Shown one piece after another: positions 31,391 through 40,063 of a stretch of 64,000 nucleotides of DNA. This stretch comes from Flavobacterium sp. MFBS3-15 (GTDB lineage Bacteria > Bacteroidota > Bacteroidia > Flavobacteriales > Flavobacteriaceae): contig NZ_JAPCHV010000002.1 of the NCBI RefSeq assembly GCF_026107645.2, forward strand, positions 248,001 through 312,000. The letters run 5' to 3'. The number at the start of each line of letters is the position of its first letter. The first letter of the stretch is position 1. The position numbers and the translations under genes were made by a program. The notes under the pieces were generated by a model. It worked only from the letters and a program-made list of their open reading frames with translations, ran no database searches and was not told the DNA's origin.

Positions 31391-33859
31391 ATGCAACTGT
31401 TTTCATTTATTTTCCTTTTTTCCTTTACCCTAAGTTTTGCACAACCGCCGAAGCCTACTTCGGCAGAGATATACAACAAGCTTGAAAAGCTCAACTTCCT
31501 GGGTACGGCGCTGTACATTGCGGCACACCCGGACGATGAGAACACACGCCTGATTTCATTTTTGGCGAATGAAAAGCACGCACGCACCGGATACCTCTCG
31601 CTCACACGGGGCGATGGCGGGCAAAACCTCATTGGCCTTGAATTGCGTGAGCAGTTGGGTGTTATCCGTACGCAGGAGCTTATTGAGGCCCGCAAGGTAG
31701 ATGGCGGTGAGCAGTTCTTCAGCCGTGCTAATGACTTCGGCTACTCTAAAATGCCGGACGAAACGCTGGAAATATGGGAAAAGGGAAAAGTATTGCAGGA
31801 CATGGTTTGGGTGATACGCAGGTTCAGGCCTGATGTGATCATCAACCGCTTTGACCACCGCTCGCCCGGTACGACCCATGGTCACCATACGTCCTCGGCC
31901 ATGTTAACCCAGGAAGCGTGGGACCTGGCTGCCGATGCTAAATATGAAACAAAGCAGTTGGAATATGTGAAAACATGGCAGCCAAAGCGGCTGCTATTCA
32001 ATGTATCGTGGTGGTTTTTTGGAGGAAGGGAAAACTTTGAAAAAGCCGATAAATCGAAATACATCAACCTGCAGACAGGCGTTTACAATCCGCTACTTGG
32101 TAAATCGAACCAGGAGATAGCAGCGCTGAGCCGCAGCAAGCACCGTTCGCAGGGGTTTGGGTCGACCGGCCAGCGTGGGGATGACATGGAGTACCTTGAG
32201 CTTATAAAAGGCGACGACCTGAAAGACAAGCAAAACCTGTTTGAAGGCATTGACACGACATGGAACCGCGTAAAAGGCGGCAAGCCAGTTGGCGATGCGA
32301 TTGCCCTGATCCTTAAAAATTTCGACTTTAAAAATCCGTCAGCTTCTGTTCCTGCATTGGCCGATGTGTATGTGATGATAGGCAAGCTGGAGGACAAGCA
32401 TTGGGTTGCCATAAAGCAGGAAGAGGTAAAAAATATCATTGCCGCATGCAGTGGATTATATCTTGAAGCGGTTGCCGAACACCAGGCGGTTACGCCGGGA
32501 AGCCCGCTGAAAGTGAAATGGGAAGCCATCAACAGGAGCGCCATCCCTATGTCATTGGAGTCAATTTCCGGACAAAAAGACATTGCAGCACCGCTTGATA
32601 ATAATGTTAATCAGTCGGGCGAATTCGACATTAAAATAAAGGAAAGCGCCAATTATACCTCACCCTACTGGCTTACAGAAAAAGGAACTTCAGGAATGTA
32701 CCGGGTTGATGATTTGCAAAAGATCGGAATACCCGATATCATCAGGGAACAGTTCATTGATTTCAACATTCGAATAGGCACTATTTCGATCCCCTTCAAA
32801 AGGGAGATTGTTTACAAATACAATGACCCCGTTATGGGTGAGGTGTACCAGCCGCTGGATATCATTCCCGCTGTTACCACCAAAATATTGAATAAAGTGC
32901 AGCTGTTTACGAACAACAAAAAACAAACGATAAGCATCCGCATACAGGCAGGAATCGATAATTGCAAGGGTGACCTGAAGTTTGAACTGCCCAACGGTTG
33001 GAAGGTAACGCCGGCCTCAATCCCATTCGACCTTGCGAGGAAAGGCAGTGAGACGACCGTAACCTTTGAAGTTGCTCCGCCTGCCGAACCGACCGAGGCT
33101 ACAGGAAAAAGTGTAGCAACCATTAATGGGAAGGAATACGACAGGGAACTCATCATGATTACCTACCCGCACATTGTGTCGCAGCAGGTATTGATGCCAT
33201 CGACAGCCAAATTCACCAAGGCCGACCTGAAGATACGCGGCGAAAAGATCGCCTACATCATGGGTGCGGGAGATAATGTGCCCGAAAGCCTGAAACAGAT
33301 GGGCTATGAAATTGCACTGCTAACCCCTGAAGGCATTTCCGCTGAGAGCCTTAAAGATTTTGATGCCGTGGTATTGGGCATACGCGCCTATAATGTTTTG
33401 GATGCTTTGGCGTTTAAACAGCAAATCCTGTTTGATTACGTGAAGGACGGTGGCAACATGGTGGTGCAGTACAACACAACGGGCGACCTCCGCATAAAAG
33501 AGCTTGCCCCCTACCCGCTCCGCATTTCGCGCGACAGGGTAACGGAAGAGAATGCTAAAGTAACGTTCCTCGAACCATCGCACCCCGTACTGAACTACCC
33601 GAACAAGCTGTCGGATAAAGACTTTAAGGGCTGGGTACAGGAACAGGGGTTGTACTATCCGGACCAGTGGGCGCCGGAGTTTACGCCGATACTATCATCG
33701 CATGACAAGGGCGAAGAAGCCAAAAAAGGCGGCCTGCTGGTAGCGAAATATGGCAAAGGTTACTATATTTATACCGGCCTGAGCTTTTTCCGCGAACTGC
33801 CCGAGGGCGTTTCCGGGGCATACAGGCTGATGGCGAATATTATTGGCCTTGGTAAGTAA
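31391..33859 (+). CDS. PIG-L (LmbE) family deacetylase, large secreted form
   Basis: I start this at the ATG at 31391, giving MQLFSFIFLFSFTLSFAQ, a good signal peptide, and 822 residues; upstream ATGs (from 31190) lie inside a repeat element and are unlikely. The N-terminal third holds the zinc deacetylase motif AHPDDE (residues 45-50) and THGHH, typical of PIG-L/LmbE enzymes that remove acetyl groups from N-acetyl sugars. The rest (about 330-822) contains beta-sandwich-like segments and a C-terminal part (ADLKIRGEKIAYIMGAGDNV onward) resembling a glutamine-amidotransferase-like fold. Envelope or extracellular location is inferred from the signal. Confidence 0.88.
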   Translation: MQLFSFIFLFSFTLSFAQPPKPTSAEIYNKLEKLNFLGTALYIAAHPDDENTRLISFLANEKHARTGYLSLTRGDGGQNLIGLELREQLGVIRTQELIEARKVDGGEQFFSRANDFGYSKMPDETLEIWEKGKVLQDMVWVIRRFRPDVIINRFDHRSPGTTHGHHTSSAMLTQEAWDLAADAKYETKQLEYVKTWQPKRLLFNVSWWFFGGRENFEKADKSKYINLQTGVYNPLLGKSNQEIAALSRSKHRSQGFGSTGQRGDDMEYLELIKGDDLKDKQNLFEGIDTTWNRVKGGKPVGDAIALILKNFDFKNPSASVPALADVYVMIGKLEDKHWVAIKQEEVKNIIAACSGLYLEAVAEHQAVTPGSPLKVKWEAINRSAIPMSLESISGQKDIAAPLDNNVNQSGEFDIKIKESANYTSPYWLTEKGTSGMYRVDDLQKIGIPDIIREQFIDFNIRIGTISIPFKREIVYKYNDPVMGEVYQPLDIIPAVTTKILNKVQLFTNNKKQTISIRIQAGIDNCKGDLKFELPNGWKVTPASIPFDLARKGSETTVTFEVAPPAEPTEATGKSVATINGKEYDRELIMITYPHIVSQQVLMPSTAKFTKADLKIRGEKIAYIMGAGDNVPESLKQMGYEIALLTPEGISAESLKDFDAVVLGIRAYNVLDALAFKQQILFDYVKDGGNMVVQYNTTGDLRIKELAPYPLRISRDRVTEENAKVTFLEPSHPVLNYPNKLSDKDFKGWVQEQGLYYPDQWAPEFTPILSSHDKGEEAKKGGLLVAKYGKGYYIYTGLSFFRELPEGVSGAYRLMANIIGLGK

Positions 33860-33871
33860 AGCCGCCCTTAA

Positions 33872-33973
33872 AAACCACCCCGGCCTACGGCCACCCCTCC
33901 AAAGGAGGGAAAGCAGAGTGGTTACGTTCCCCTTCCCCTCCTTTGGAGGGGTGCCTGAAAGGCGGGGTGGTTG
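33872..33973. repeat. Nested inverted repeat of CACCCC words between PIG-L gene and symporter
   Basis: Outer arms AACCACCCCG (33873-33882) and CGGGGTGGTT (33963-33972) enclose an inner pair CACCCCTCCAAAGGAGGG (33892-33909) with its complement within 33935-33953. The inner arms are themselves near-palindromic. This sequence type is widespread in Bacteroidetes intergenic DNA. Confidence 0.85.
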
Positions 33974-34005
33974 AAATAAAAAATAATAAATAGAAAATAA
34001 AAAAT

Positions 34006-34104
34006 ATGAAAAATCCGTCAACGTGGAAAAAGAGCTACTCGCTGGTGCTGCTGCTCAACGTGATCTATATCGTGCTTTTTTATTTCCTAATGCAAATATT
34101 CTAG
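34006..34104 (+). CDS. 32-residue membrane protein directly upstream of the symporter
   Basis: ATG at 34006 to TAG at 34102-34104 encodes MKNPSTWKKSYSLVLLLNVI plus YIVLFYFLMQIF, that is a lysine-rich start and one strong hydrophobic helix. The symporter ATG (34106) follows after one base, so the two are likely translated together. Small membrane proteins beside secondary transporters sometimes act as subunits. I know no family name for this one, and the length is short, but the position and topology are convincing. Confidence 0.62.
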   Translation: MKNPSTWKKSYSLVLLLNVIYIVLFYFLMQIF

Positions 34105-34105
34105 T

Positions 34106-35824
34106 ATGCAGTTATACGACTGGATCATCTTATCGGCAACACTCCTGTTCATTGTGGGCTATGGCGTCATTAAAACAAAGGGCAGCAAGAATGTCAACGA
34201 ATACATCCTGGGCAACAACGAAACCCCGTGGTGGACGGTTGGCCTATCGGTAATGGCCACACAGGCCAGCGCCATCACATTCCTGTCCACGCCCGGGCAG
34301 GCCTACCATGACGGCATGGGCTTCGTGCAGTTCTACTTCGGGTTGCCGCTGGCTATGGTGGTCATCTGCATTACATTCATCCCCATCTTCCACAAGCTGA
34401 AGGTGTTTACTGCGTATGAATTCCTCGAACAGCGTTTTGATGTGAAAACGCGTACCGTTGCTTCGGTCATATTCCTCATACAGCGCGGACTGGGAACGGG
34501 GCTTACCATCTATGCCCCTGCTATCATCCTGTCGTCGCTATTGGGCTGGAATCTGAACCTGATGAACCTGCTTATCGGTGTAATGGTAATCATCTACACC
34601 GTATCGGGTGGCACTAAAGCGGTAAACGTAACGCATAAACAGCAGATGTTCGTGATCATGACGGGCATGGCATTCGCGTTCTTCACCATACTCCACTACC
34701 TCCCCGACGACCTGACCTTCTCTAATGCATTGCACATTGCAGGGGCCAATAAAAAGCTTGAAATACTCAACTTTTCTTTCGACCCTGAGGAACGTTACAC
34801 AATATGGAGCGGTATTGCCGGAGGTTTCTTCCTGATGCTGGCGTACTTCGGTACCGACCAGTCGCAGGTACAGCGCTACCTTTCGGGTAAGTCCATCCGC
34901 GAAAGCCAGATGGGGCTTATCATGAACGGACTTTTGAAAGTGCCCATGCAGTTCTTCATACTATTGATTGGCGTAATGGTGTTCGTGTTCTTCCAGTTCC
35001 ACTCGGCGCCCCTGCACTTTAACCCGAACAACACCAAGATCATCAATACTTCTGTTTATAAAGCCGATTATGAAAAGCTTGAAGGCCAGCTGAAAAATAT
35101 TGAGGCAGAAAAAGAAGAGATCAGCCTGCTGTATGTACACCAGTTGGGGCAGGATTATGATAACAGGGAACTGCATAACAAGCTCATAGCGCTGAACAGC
35201 CGCGAGAAAGACCTGCGGGACCAGGCTAAAGACCTCATAAAAGCGGTCGACAAAAATGCCGAGACCAACGATAAGGATTATGTATTCCTGTACTTCATCC
35301 TCAACTTCCTGCCTCAGGGATTGATAGGATTGCTTTTGGCGGTAATATTCTCGGCAGCGATGTCGTCTTCAGCATCCGGGCTAAACGCGCTGGCTTCCAC
35401 CACGACCATCGACATTTACAAGCGCCACGTAAAAGGGGAAAAATCAGATAAGCACTTCGTTGACATGACCAAGCGCTTTACGTTCATGTGGGGTGTGGTG
35501 GCGATACTGTTTGCCTGCTTTGGTACATTATTCGAGAACCTTATCCAGTTGGTCAACATCATCGGCTCCATATTCTACGGTACAGTGCTGGGCGTGTTCC
35601 TGGTGGCTTTCTACATCAAATACATCCGCGCCAAAGCGATGTTCTGGAGTGCTGTCATTACACAAACATTGGTTATAGGCATCTACATTCAATTCGTGTA
35701 CCGCAATGAAATATTGAGCTACCTATGGCTCAATGTTATTGGTGCTGCGCTTACGATTGTAATCGGATTGCTGTTGCAGAAGGTTTTTGGGAAGGACAAG
35801 ACAGCGTTGGAAGCGGTTGTGTAA
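34106..35824 (+). CDS. Sodium:solute symporter (SSS family)
   Basis: A 572-residue integral membrane transporter with about 13-14 helices. Family motifs include VGLSVMATQASAITFLSTPG and the ending with a conserved GLLLAVIFSAAMSSSASGLN. A polar, coiled-coil-like insertion at about residues 320-385 (KLEGQLKNIEAEKEEISL) sits between helices and is unusual for the family. It would couple sodium influx to uptake of a solute such as a sugar, amino acid or vitamin; the solute is not deducible. A 32-residue membrane protein gene precedes it by one base. Confidence 0.9.
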   Translation: MQLYDWIILSATLLFIVGYGVIKTKGSKNVNEYILGNNETPWWTVGLSVMATQASAITFLSTPGQAYHDGMGFVQFYFGLPLAMVVICITFIPIFHKLKVFTAYEFLEQRFDVKTRTVASVIFLIQRGLGTGLTIYAPAIILSSLLGWNLNLMNLLIGVMVIIYTVSGGTKAVNVTHKQQMFVIMTGMAFAFFTILHYLPDDLTFSNALHIAGANKKLEILNFSFDPEERYTIWSGIAGGFFLMLAYFGTDQSQVQRYLSGKSIRESQMGLIMNGLLKVPMQFFILLIGVMVFVFFQFHSAPLHFNPNNTKIINTSVYKADYEKLEGQLKNIEAEKEEISLLYVHQLGQDYDNRELHNKLIALNSREKDLRDQAKDLIKAVDKNAETNDKDYVFLYFILNFLPQGLIGLLLAVIFSAAMSSSASGLNALASTTTIDIYKRHVKGEKSDKHFVDMTKRFTFMWGVVAILFACFGTLFENLIQLVNIIGSIFYGTVLGVFLVAFYIKYIRAKAMFWSAVITQTLVIGIYIQFVYRNEILSYLWLNVIGAALTIVIGLLLQKVFGKDKTALEAVV

Positions 35825-35827
35825 AGG

Positions 35828-35911
35828 ACTTGCTGCTATACGCCGTTCCCGCCATCCGCTCTATCCCTCCTACGTCGGGTATGCCGCTGCTGTCGGGGCT
35901 AAGGCGAAAGA
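35828..35911. repeat. CCGCTCTATCC-type intergenic sequence
   Basis: Downstream of the symporter, a GC-rich stretch (GCCGTTCCCGCCATCCGCTC, TATCCCTCCTACGTCGGG, GCCGCTGCTGTCGGGGC) interrupts an otherwise AT-rich region. It has the look of a dispersed repeat copy. A fragment with related words (TTCCGCCCCCCGCTACCGCG) appears at about 36812-36832. Confidence 0.45.
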
Positions 35912-36045
35912 TATTTATTTAGAAATCATGTTTTAAACAAAACATTAAATATCTAAAAATATTTTATTATAGATTTTTTTTATTGTTTTATTTTTTTTAA
36001 TAGATAAAATAATTATTTTTGATATCTAATCAAAAAATAAAAATT

Positions 36046-36285
36046 ATGCAATTAAGAAAGGTAGAGGTTCGACTAACTGACCGAAGACAAATGTCTGATG
36101 ACACAGGAAAGATGATTTGGAAATTTATTCCAGCTACTTATGGCACTGGATATTTCCACTGTTGGGAACATTATAAAGAAGGAAAGAATAAAGGTATTTT
36201 TGGTATTGTTGAATTGGAAGATGGTACTTTAAGGCAGTGTGATGTTGACCAAATAAGATTTTTAGATAAGCCAACGACAAATTGA
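36046..36285 (+). CDS. Hypothetical small cytoplasmic protein
   Basis: A 79-residue frame when started at the ATG at 36046 (MQLRKVEVRLTDRRQMSDDT); the ATG at 36019 would add nine residues. It is strikingly AT-rich compared with its neighbours and is preceded by a very AT-rich stretch (35923-36045). The product has no signal or membrane segment and has GIFGIVELEDGTLRQCDVDQ near the end. I recognise no family. Atypical composition hints at an acquired or fast-evolving gene. Confidence 0.6.
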   Translation: MQLRKVEVRLTDRRQMSDDTGKMIWKFIPATYGTGYFHCWEHYKEGKNKGIFGIVELEDGTLRQCDVDQIRFLDKPTTN

Positions 36286-36307
36286 TAATATGAGGACAAA
36301 TCTTAAA

Positions 36308-36340
36308 ACAAAAAACGGCCAACTTCCGGCAGCCGTCGGC
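36308..36340 (-). terminator. Terminator of the membrane protein gene at 36343
   Basis: Read on the minus strand: ACGGC ... GCCGT stem with an inner CCGG/CCGG pairing, followed by TTTTTTGTTTT. The sequence almost matches the hairpin at 37162-37196. Confidence 0.75.
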
Positions 36341-36342
36341 AA

Positions 36343-36753
36343 TTAATAACTGATTACCTTTTCATTAGATGGACGGGTAATTATTTTCTCAAATAGTGTT
36401 GGAGACCAGATTAACAGTAACTGAAAAATAGTTACCATAGCTACAAAAAGCTTTTTCACAATAAAATATTTGACCGCCTGAATTTTTTCGGCTACAGCCA
36501 AATTGCTTCTTCTCATTACACCTTGTCTTACCGCCATTATATTGAGGATGATGAGTGCCGCGGAAAAGACAATCAGAAAATAAATCAATCTGTTTGGCAA
36601 TAGCTCCAAAAAATAATTTAGCAAGCTTATGAGTACACCGTAAAGTATTATGGTCACAACCCAAACCGGCTTTATGAATAGCCTATTGATTTTTATGTAA
36701 ATCAAAGAGTTGATTAAAATAACGAAAAGGCTAAATAAAATCTTGATGAGCAT
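36343..36753 (-). CDS. Four-helix membrane protein (hypothetical)
   Basis: A 136-residue protein with hydrophobic segments at about 1-23, 28-50, 56-78 and 100-121, separated by short polar loops including RQGVMRRSNLAVAEKIQAVK. The start MLIKILFSLFVILINSLIYI fits an uncleaved first helix. No family is recognised. It is AT-rich with A/T third positions, unlike the core genes around it. It is flanked downstream by a small AT-rich gene on the opposite strand and upstream by a 461-base gap with no gene. Confidence 0.65.
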   Translation of the reverse strand: MLIKILFSLFVILINSLIYIKINRLFIKPVWVVTIILYGVLISLLNYFLELLPNRLIYFLIVFSAALIILNIMAVRQGVMRRSNLAVAEKIQAVKYFIVKKLFVAMVTIFQLLLIWSPTLFEKIITRPSNEKVISY

Positions 36754-37161
36754 GACTGTTTCTTAAATCAAAGCAAATATATAATTCCTTCAGAGAACAA
36801 CAAAAAATCGAACAACTTCCGCCCCCCGCTACCGCGAGCCTTTTATCTGATGACAAACCGGAAAAAGGATTGGGCATTGAAACCATCTCCGGACATTTCA
36901 GTAATGCACATTTTCAATTTTGTTTCAAAAACGCATTTTTCTTTATTAAACCTGATGGAAAATGGCCACGGCTGTAAATTCATACCGGCAGTACCCTAAA
37001 ATCATCAGCTATACCCTCAAAAATACCCTTGTCAAAACCATAAAATCCCCCCAACATGATGAAAAAAGGGTATAAAAAAGGACCCTGCCACATCCCTGGA
37101 ATGTCCTCAATAAAAAATCCGGATTTTTTGTTTCATTTTTGTTTGCATCAAATTATTGAAT
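36754..37161. other. Gene-free spacer
   Basis: I see no coding frame, RNA gene or clear repeat in this stretch. It contains short A/T-rich and CCCC-rich patches (for example CCCTCAAAAATACCCTTG near 37015) and no recognisable gene remnant. It ends at the terminator of the second DUF2911 gene. Confidence 0.5.
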
Positions 37162-37196
37162 GCAAAAAAAACGGCCACCTTCCGGCAGCCGTTTTT
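37162..37196 (-). terminator. Terminator of the DUF2911 gene at 37215
   Basis: A perfect AAAAACGGC/GCCGTTTTT stem (37167-37175 and 37188-37196) with an inner CC...GG pairing; on the minus strand it ends in eight T residues. It lies 19 bases beyond the stop codon. Confidence 0.92.
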
Positions 37197-37214
37197 CTCA
37201 ATAGATAAACAAAA

Positions 37215-38069
37215 TTATTTCCTGCTCCACTCGTTGATGGAGTCCTTGTTCATTTTTACATAGTCAGCGTTTCCGGCCTTTTCAGAAGCAGCAAGGGAAA
37301 GCTTGGCGGTCTCGATAGCGCCTTTCTTGTCGCCCATTTTAGCCTGGATAAGCGATTTCTGCCTAAGGAAGTAGAATGGCGCTTCGTTGGCCGGGAATTT
37401 AGCAAGGGCCTGGTTCATCCAAGCCAAGGCTTTATTCATGTCGCCATTCGACTGGTAGTAGTACTGCGCTGCAGAGAAAAGGTCATTGGCTGAGGGTCCG
37501 CTCATAGCTGTCTCAATGCTTTTCATGGCTGTTTGCCTGGTAGGCACTTCAAATTTAAGCGCCACCATAGTCTTTTCCCATGCGATCTCAAGGAATGCAA
37601 AATCATTGTCAAGGCCGTTTACGCCAATGGTCAATGTCTCTACAGGGCGTGAAAGGAATTCCGGCTTTACAGATGCCCTTAAAACCTCTTTCTTGTCATC
37701 ATATTTTTCAGGAAGGCCCCAGTTATTTGTGTCTGCATAGAAAATTACATCCCAGCTGTCAGCTTTGGGCTGTGTAAAAAGTGCGTACTGGCCTGCCTTT
37801 AGGGGTTTCCCTGCAATTACCACATCGCTGCTGAAAGTTATGATTGTGTTGGCGTTGGCACCAGTCCTCCACATCCTCCCGAAAGGTACAAGCTCTCCGT
37901 AAACGGCCCTGCCCCTCGCGCTTGGGCGTGAATATTCAATCTTAACATCTGTAAGGCCAACTTTCTGCTCAATAACTGCTTTAGGGCTTGCCTGCGGTGT
38001 TACCACCTGTGCCTGTCCACTAACCATAGATACCAGCACAAAGGCCGCGGTAATCAATATTTTTTTCAT
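37215..38069 (-). CDS. DUF2911 protein with C-terminal TPR-like tail
   Basis: A 284-residue secreted protein (signal peptide to SGQA-Q, residues 1-20). The DUF2911 core (about 35-170) has YGELVPFGRMWRTGANANTI and LKAGQYALFTQP, matching the paralogue at 1642-2148. A C-terminal extension (about 185-284) carries two helical hairpins such as DLFSAAQYYYQSNGDMNKAL and AIETAKLSLAASEKAG, which look like tetratricopeptide repeats. The role of DUF2911 is unknown; the extension suggests a protein-binding function. It is monocistronic with its own terminator. Confidence 0.92.
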   Translation of the reverse strand: MKKILITAAFVLVSMVSGQAQVVTPQASPKAVIEQKVGLTDVKIEYSRPSARGRAVYGELVPFGRMWRTGANANTIITFSSDVVIAGKPLKAGQYALFTQPKADSWDVIFYADTNNWGLPEKYDDKKEVLRASVKPEFLSRPVETLTIGVNGLDNDFAFLEIAWEKTMVALKFEVPTRQTAMKSIETAMSGPSANDLFSAAQYYYQSNGDMNKALAWMNQALAKFPANEAPFYFLRQKSLIQAKMGDKKGAIETAKLSLAASEKAGNADYVKMNKDSINEWSRK

Positions 38070-38215
38070 TTTCTTTGTTTTTTGTTTTAACGATTTGTAC
38101 CTGCGAAATTAATGATTAATGAGTTTACGATTGTTAAAAAAAGTTAAAAATCCTTGAGGTTTCTTAAAAAACAGGCGTTAGGTTTCCTAACTTCACAACA
38201 AAATTATTTATACCT

Positions 38216-38686
38216 ATGCTCTACACGCTGCACCGAAAGCAAAAACTCCCTCTATCGCTACAGGAAGCCTGGGATTTCATTGCTAACCCCAAAAATCTTG
38301 CCGTTATTACCCCACCCTCGATGGGGTTTGTTACGCTATCCGGTGATGACCGGCCAATGTTTGCCGGCCAGATCATCCACTATACCGTAACGCCGATGCT
38401 TGGCATCAAATTGCAGTGGGTTACCGAAATTACGCACGTTGCCGATAAACAATTTTTCGTTGATGAACAACGTTACGGACCGTACGCCTTTTGGCATCAC
38501 AAGCATTTTCTAAAGGAGATTCCTGGAGGTGTTGAAATGGAAGATATAGTGCATTATAAAGTACCTATGGGGATTCTGGGAAGGCTGGTACACCCTTTTT
38601 TGGTAAAGCCAAAACTTGAAGAGATATTTGCATACAGGGAAAAGAAATTAACAGAGCTTTTTGGAGAATGGAAAGAGAACAAATAA
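38216..38686 (+). CDS. SRPBCC-fold ligand-binding protein
   Basis: A 156-residue protein of the START/Bet v1-like SRPBCC group. The first strand LPLSLQEAWDFIANPKNLAV, the VEMEDIVHYKVPMGILGRLV stretch and the long C-terminal helix LEEIFAYREKKLTELFG are typical. These proteins bind small hydrophobic molecules in a deep pocket; close relatives are often annotated as cell-division inhibitors, without firm proof. It overlaps the downstream photolyase gene by 19 bases, so the two form an operon. The combination of an SRPBCC protein with a photolyase is common in bacteria; its meaning is unclear. Confidence 0.88.
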   Translation: MLYTLHRKQKLPLSLQEAWDFIANPKNLAVITPPSMGFVTLSGDDRPMFAGQIIHYTVTPMLGIKLQWVTEITHVADKQFFVDEQRYGPYAFWHHKHFLKEIPGGVEMEDIVHYKVPMGILGRLVHPFLVKPKLEEIFAYREKKLTELFGEWKENK

Positions 38687-39966
38687 ACATATTCTGGTTT
38701 CGTCGCGACCTGCGTCTGGATGATAATACGGGGCTCTGCGAGGCTTTGGCTTCCGGGTGCAAAGTGCTGCCCATTTTCATATTCGATAAAAACATTTTGG
38801 GCGAACTGCCAAAGGATGATTCTCGGGTAACCTTTATCATGACACTTCTTGAAGGCATACAGTCGGAGTTGAAAAAGCACAAAAGGTCGCTTGCTGTTTT
38901 CCACGACGAACCTGAAAATGTATTCAAGAAACTGGCTTCGGAACACAAAATAAAAGCCGTTTATACAAATCACGACTACGAGCCATATGCTATTAAAAGA
39001 GATAAAGCGATACATCAATTACTTAAAATTAATGATATTGATTTTCTGACATTTAAAGACCAGGTGGTTTTTGAAAAAAATGAAGTGGTAAAGGATGATG
39101 GTGCTCCGTATGTAGTCTATACGCCCTACATGAAGCGCTGGAAGGAAAAGTTTAAAAGAGAGGCTATTCACCAGCATCATACAAAAGTGACAGCTGATAC
39201 TATTGCCTCCCACTCCTACCCTTTTTTGAGCCTGAAAGATATTGGTTTTGAGGAGTCAGAAATCAGGCCGGTGCCTTACGATATTACGCCAACCCTGATT
39301 GACAATTATGAGGACACCCGCAACTTCCCTGCTATAGACGGTACTTCGAAGCTAAGCCCCTACCTGCGTTTTGGCGCTGTGAGCATCAGGGAGATGGTAC
39401 GCAGGGCATTGGAAAGCAAAAAAGAGACATTCCTGAATGAGTTGATTTGGAGGGAGTTCTTCATGCAGATACTGTGGCACTTTCCTGAAACCATAAGCAA
39501 AAGTTTCCGCCCTAAGTATGACAATGTAAAATGGCGGTACAATGATGCCGATTTCAATGCGTGGTGCGAAGGCAAAACCGGTTATCCCATTGTAGATGCG
39601 GGAATGCGTGAATTGAATGCTACCGGATTCATGCACAACCGCGTACGCATGGTTGTGGCCAGCTTTTTGTGTAAGCACCTGCTCATTGACTGGCGGCGTG
39701 GCGAGGCTTATTTTGCAGAAAAGCTATTGGACTATGAACAGTCGAGCAACATCGGCAACTGGCAATGGGCTTCGGGCGGTGGTGTGGATGCGGCACCTTA
39801 TTTCAGGATATTCAACCCCGAGGAGCAGGTCAAAAAATTCGACAAGCATCTGGAATACATAAAACAATGGGTGCCCGAATTCCAGGAGCTGGATTACCAA
39901 CCCATTCTAGACCATAAAGAGGCGCGCGAACGGGCGTTGAGGGTGTATAAGGAAGCGGTGGCGTAA
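38668..39966 (+). CDS. phrB: Deoxyribodipyrimidine photolyase (class I, PhrB-type)
   Basis: A 432-residue light-dependent DNA repair enzyme. The N-terminal alpha/beta domain (about 5-135) starts INIFWFRRDLRLDDNTGL and would bind the antenna chromophore. The FAD domain (about 190-430) carries YLRFGAVSIREMVRRA, WREFFMQILWHFP, GYPIVDAGMRELNATGFMHN, RVRMVVASFLCKHLLIDW and SSNIGNWQWASGGGVDA, matching CPD photolyases. It reverses cyclobutane pyrimidine dimers in DNA using blue light. It overlaps the upstream SRPBCC gene by 19 bases. A cryptochrome is possible but the motifs favour a photolyase. Confidence 0.93.
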   Translation: MEREQINIFWFRRDLRLDDNTGLCEALASGCKVLPIFIFDKNILGELPKDDSRVTFIMTLLEGIQSELKKHKRSLAVFHDEPENVFKKLASEHKIKAVYTNHDYEPYAIKRDKAIHQLLKINDIDFLTFKDQVVFEKNEVVKDDGAPYVVYTPYMKRWKEKFKREAIHQHHTKVTADTIASHSYPFLSLKDIGFEESEIRPVPYDITPTLIDNYEDTRNFPAIDGTSKLSPYLRFGAVSIREMVRRALESKKETFLNELIWREFFMQILWHFPETISKSFRPKYDNVKWRYNDADFNAWCEGKTGYPIVDAGMRELNATGFMHNRVRMVVASFLCKHLLIDWRRGEAYFAEKLLDYEQSSNIGNWQWASGGGVDAAPYFRIFNPEEQVKKFDKHLEYIKQWVPEFQELDYQPILDHKEARERALRVYKEAVA

Positions 39967-40063
39967 CGCAATGTAGAGACACACTGTCTGGCTCTCACGT
40001 AACTGACAACTATTGTCAGACGCAGGCACTGTATCTCTGTCTTACGATAAAACTTAGGATTTA
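39967..40063. repeat. Hairpin spacer between convergent phrB and LRR gene
   Basis: CTGACAA-CTA-TTGTCAG (40003-40019) is a perfect 7-bp hairpin, flanked by complementary-looking words (GTAGAGACACACTGTCTG and CAGACG...CTCTGTC). No T-run follows the hairpin. It probably ends transcription of both convergent genes or is another intergenic palindrome. Confidence 0.5.
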
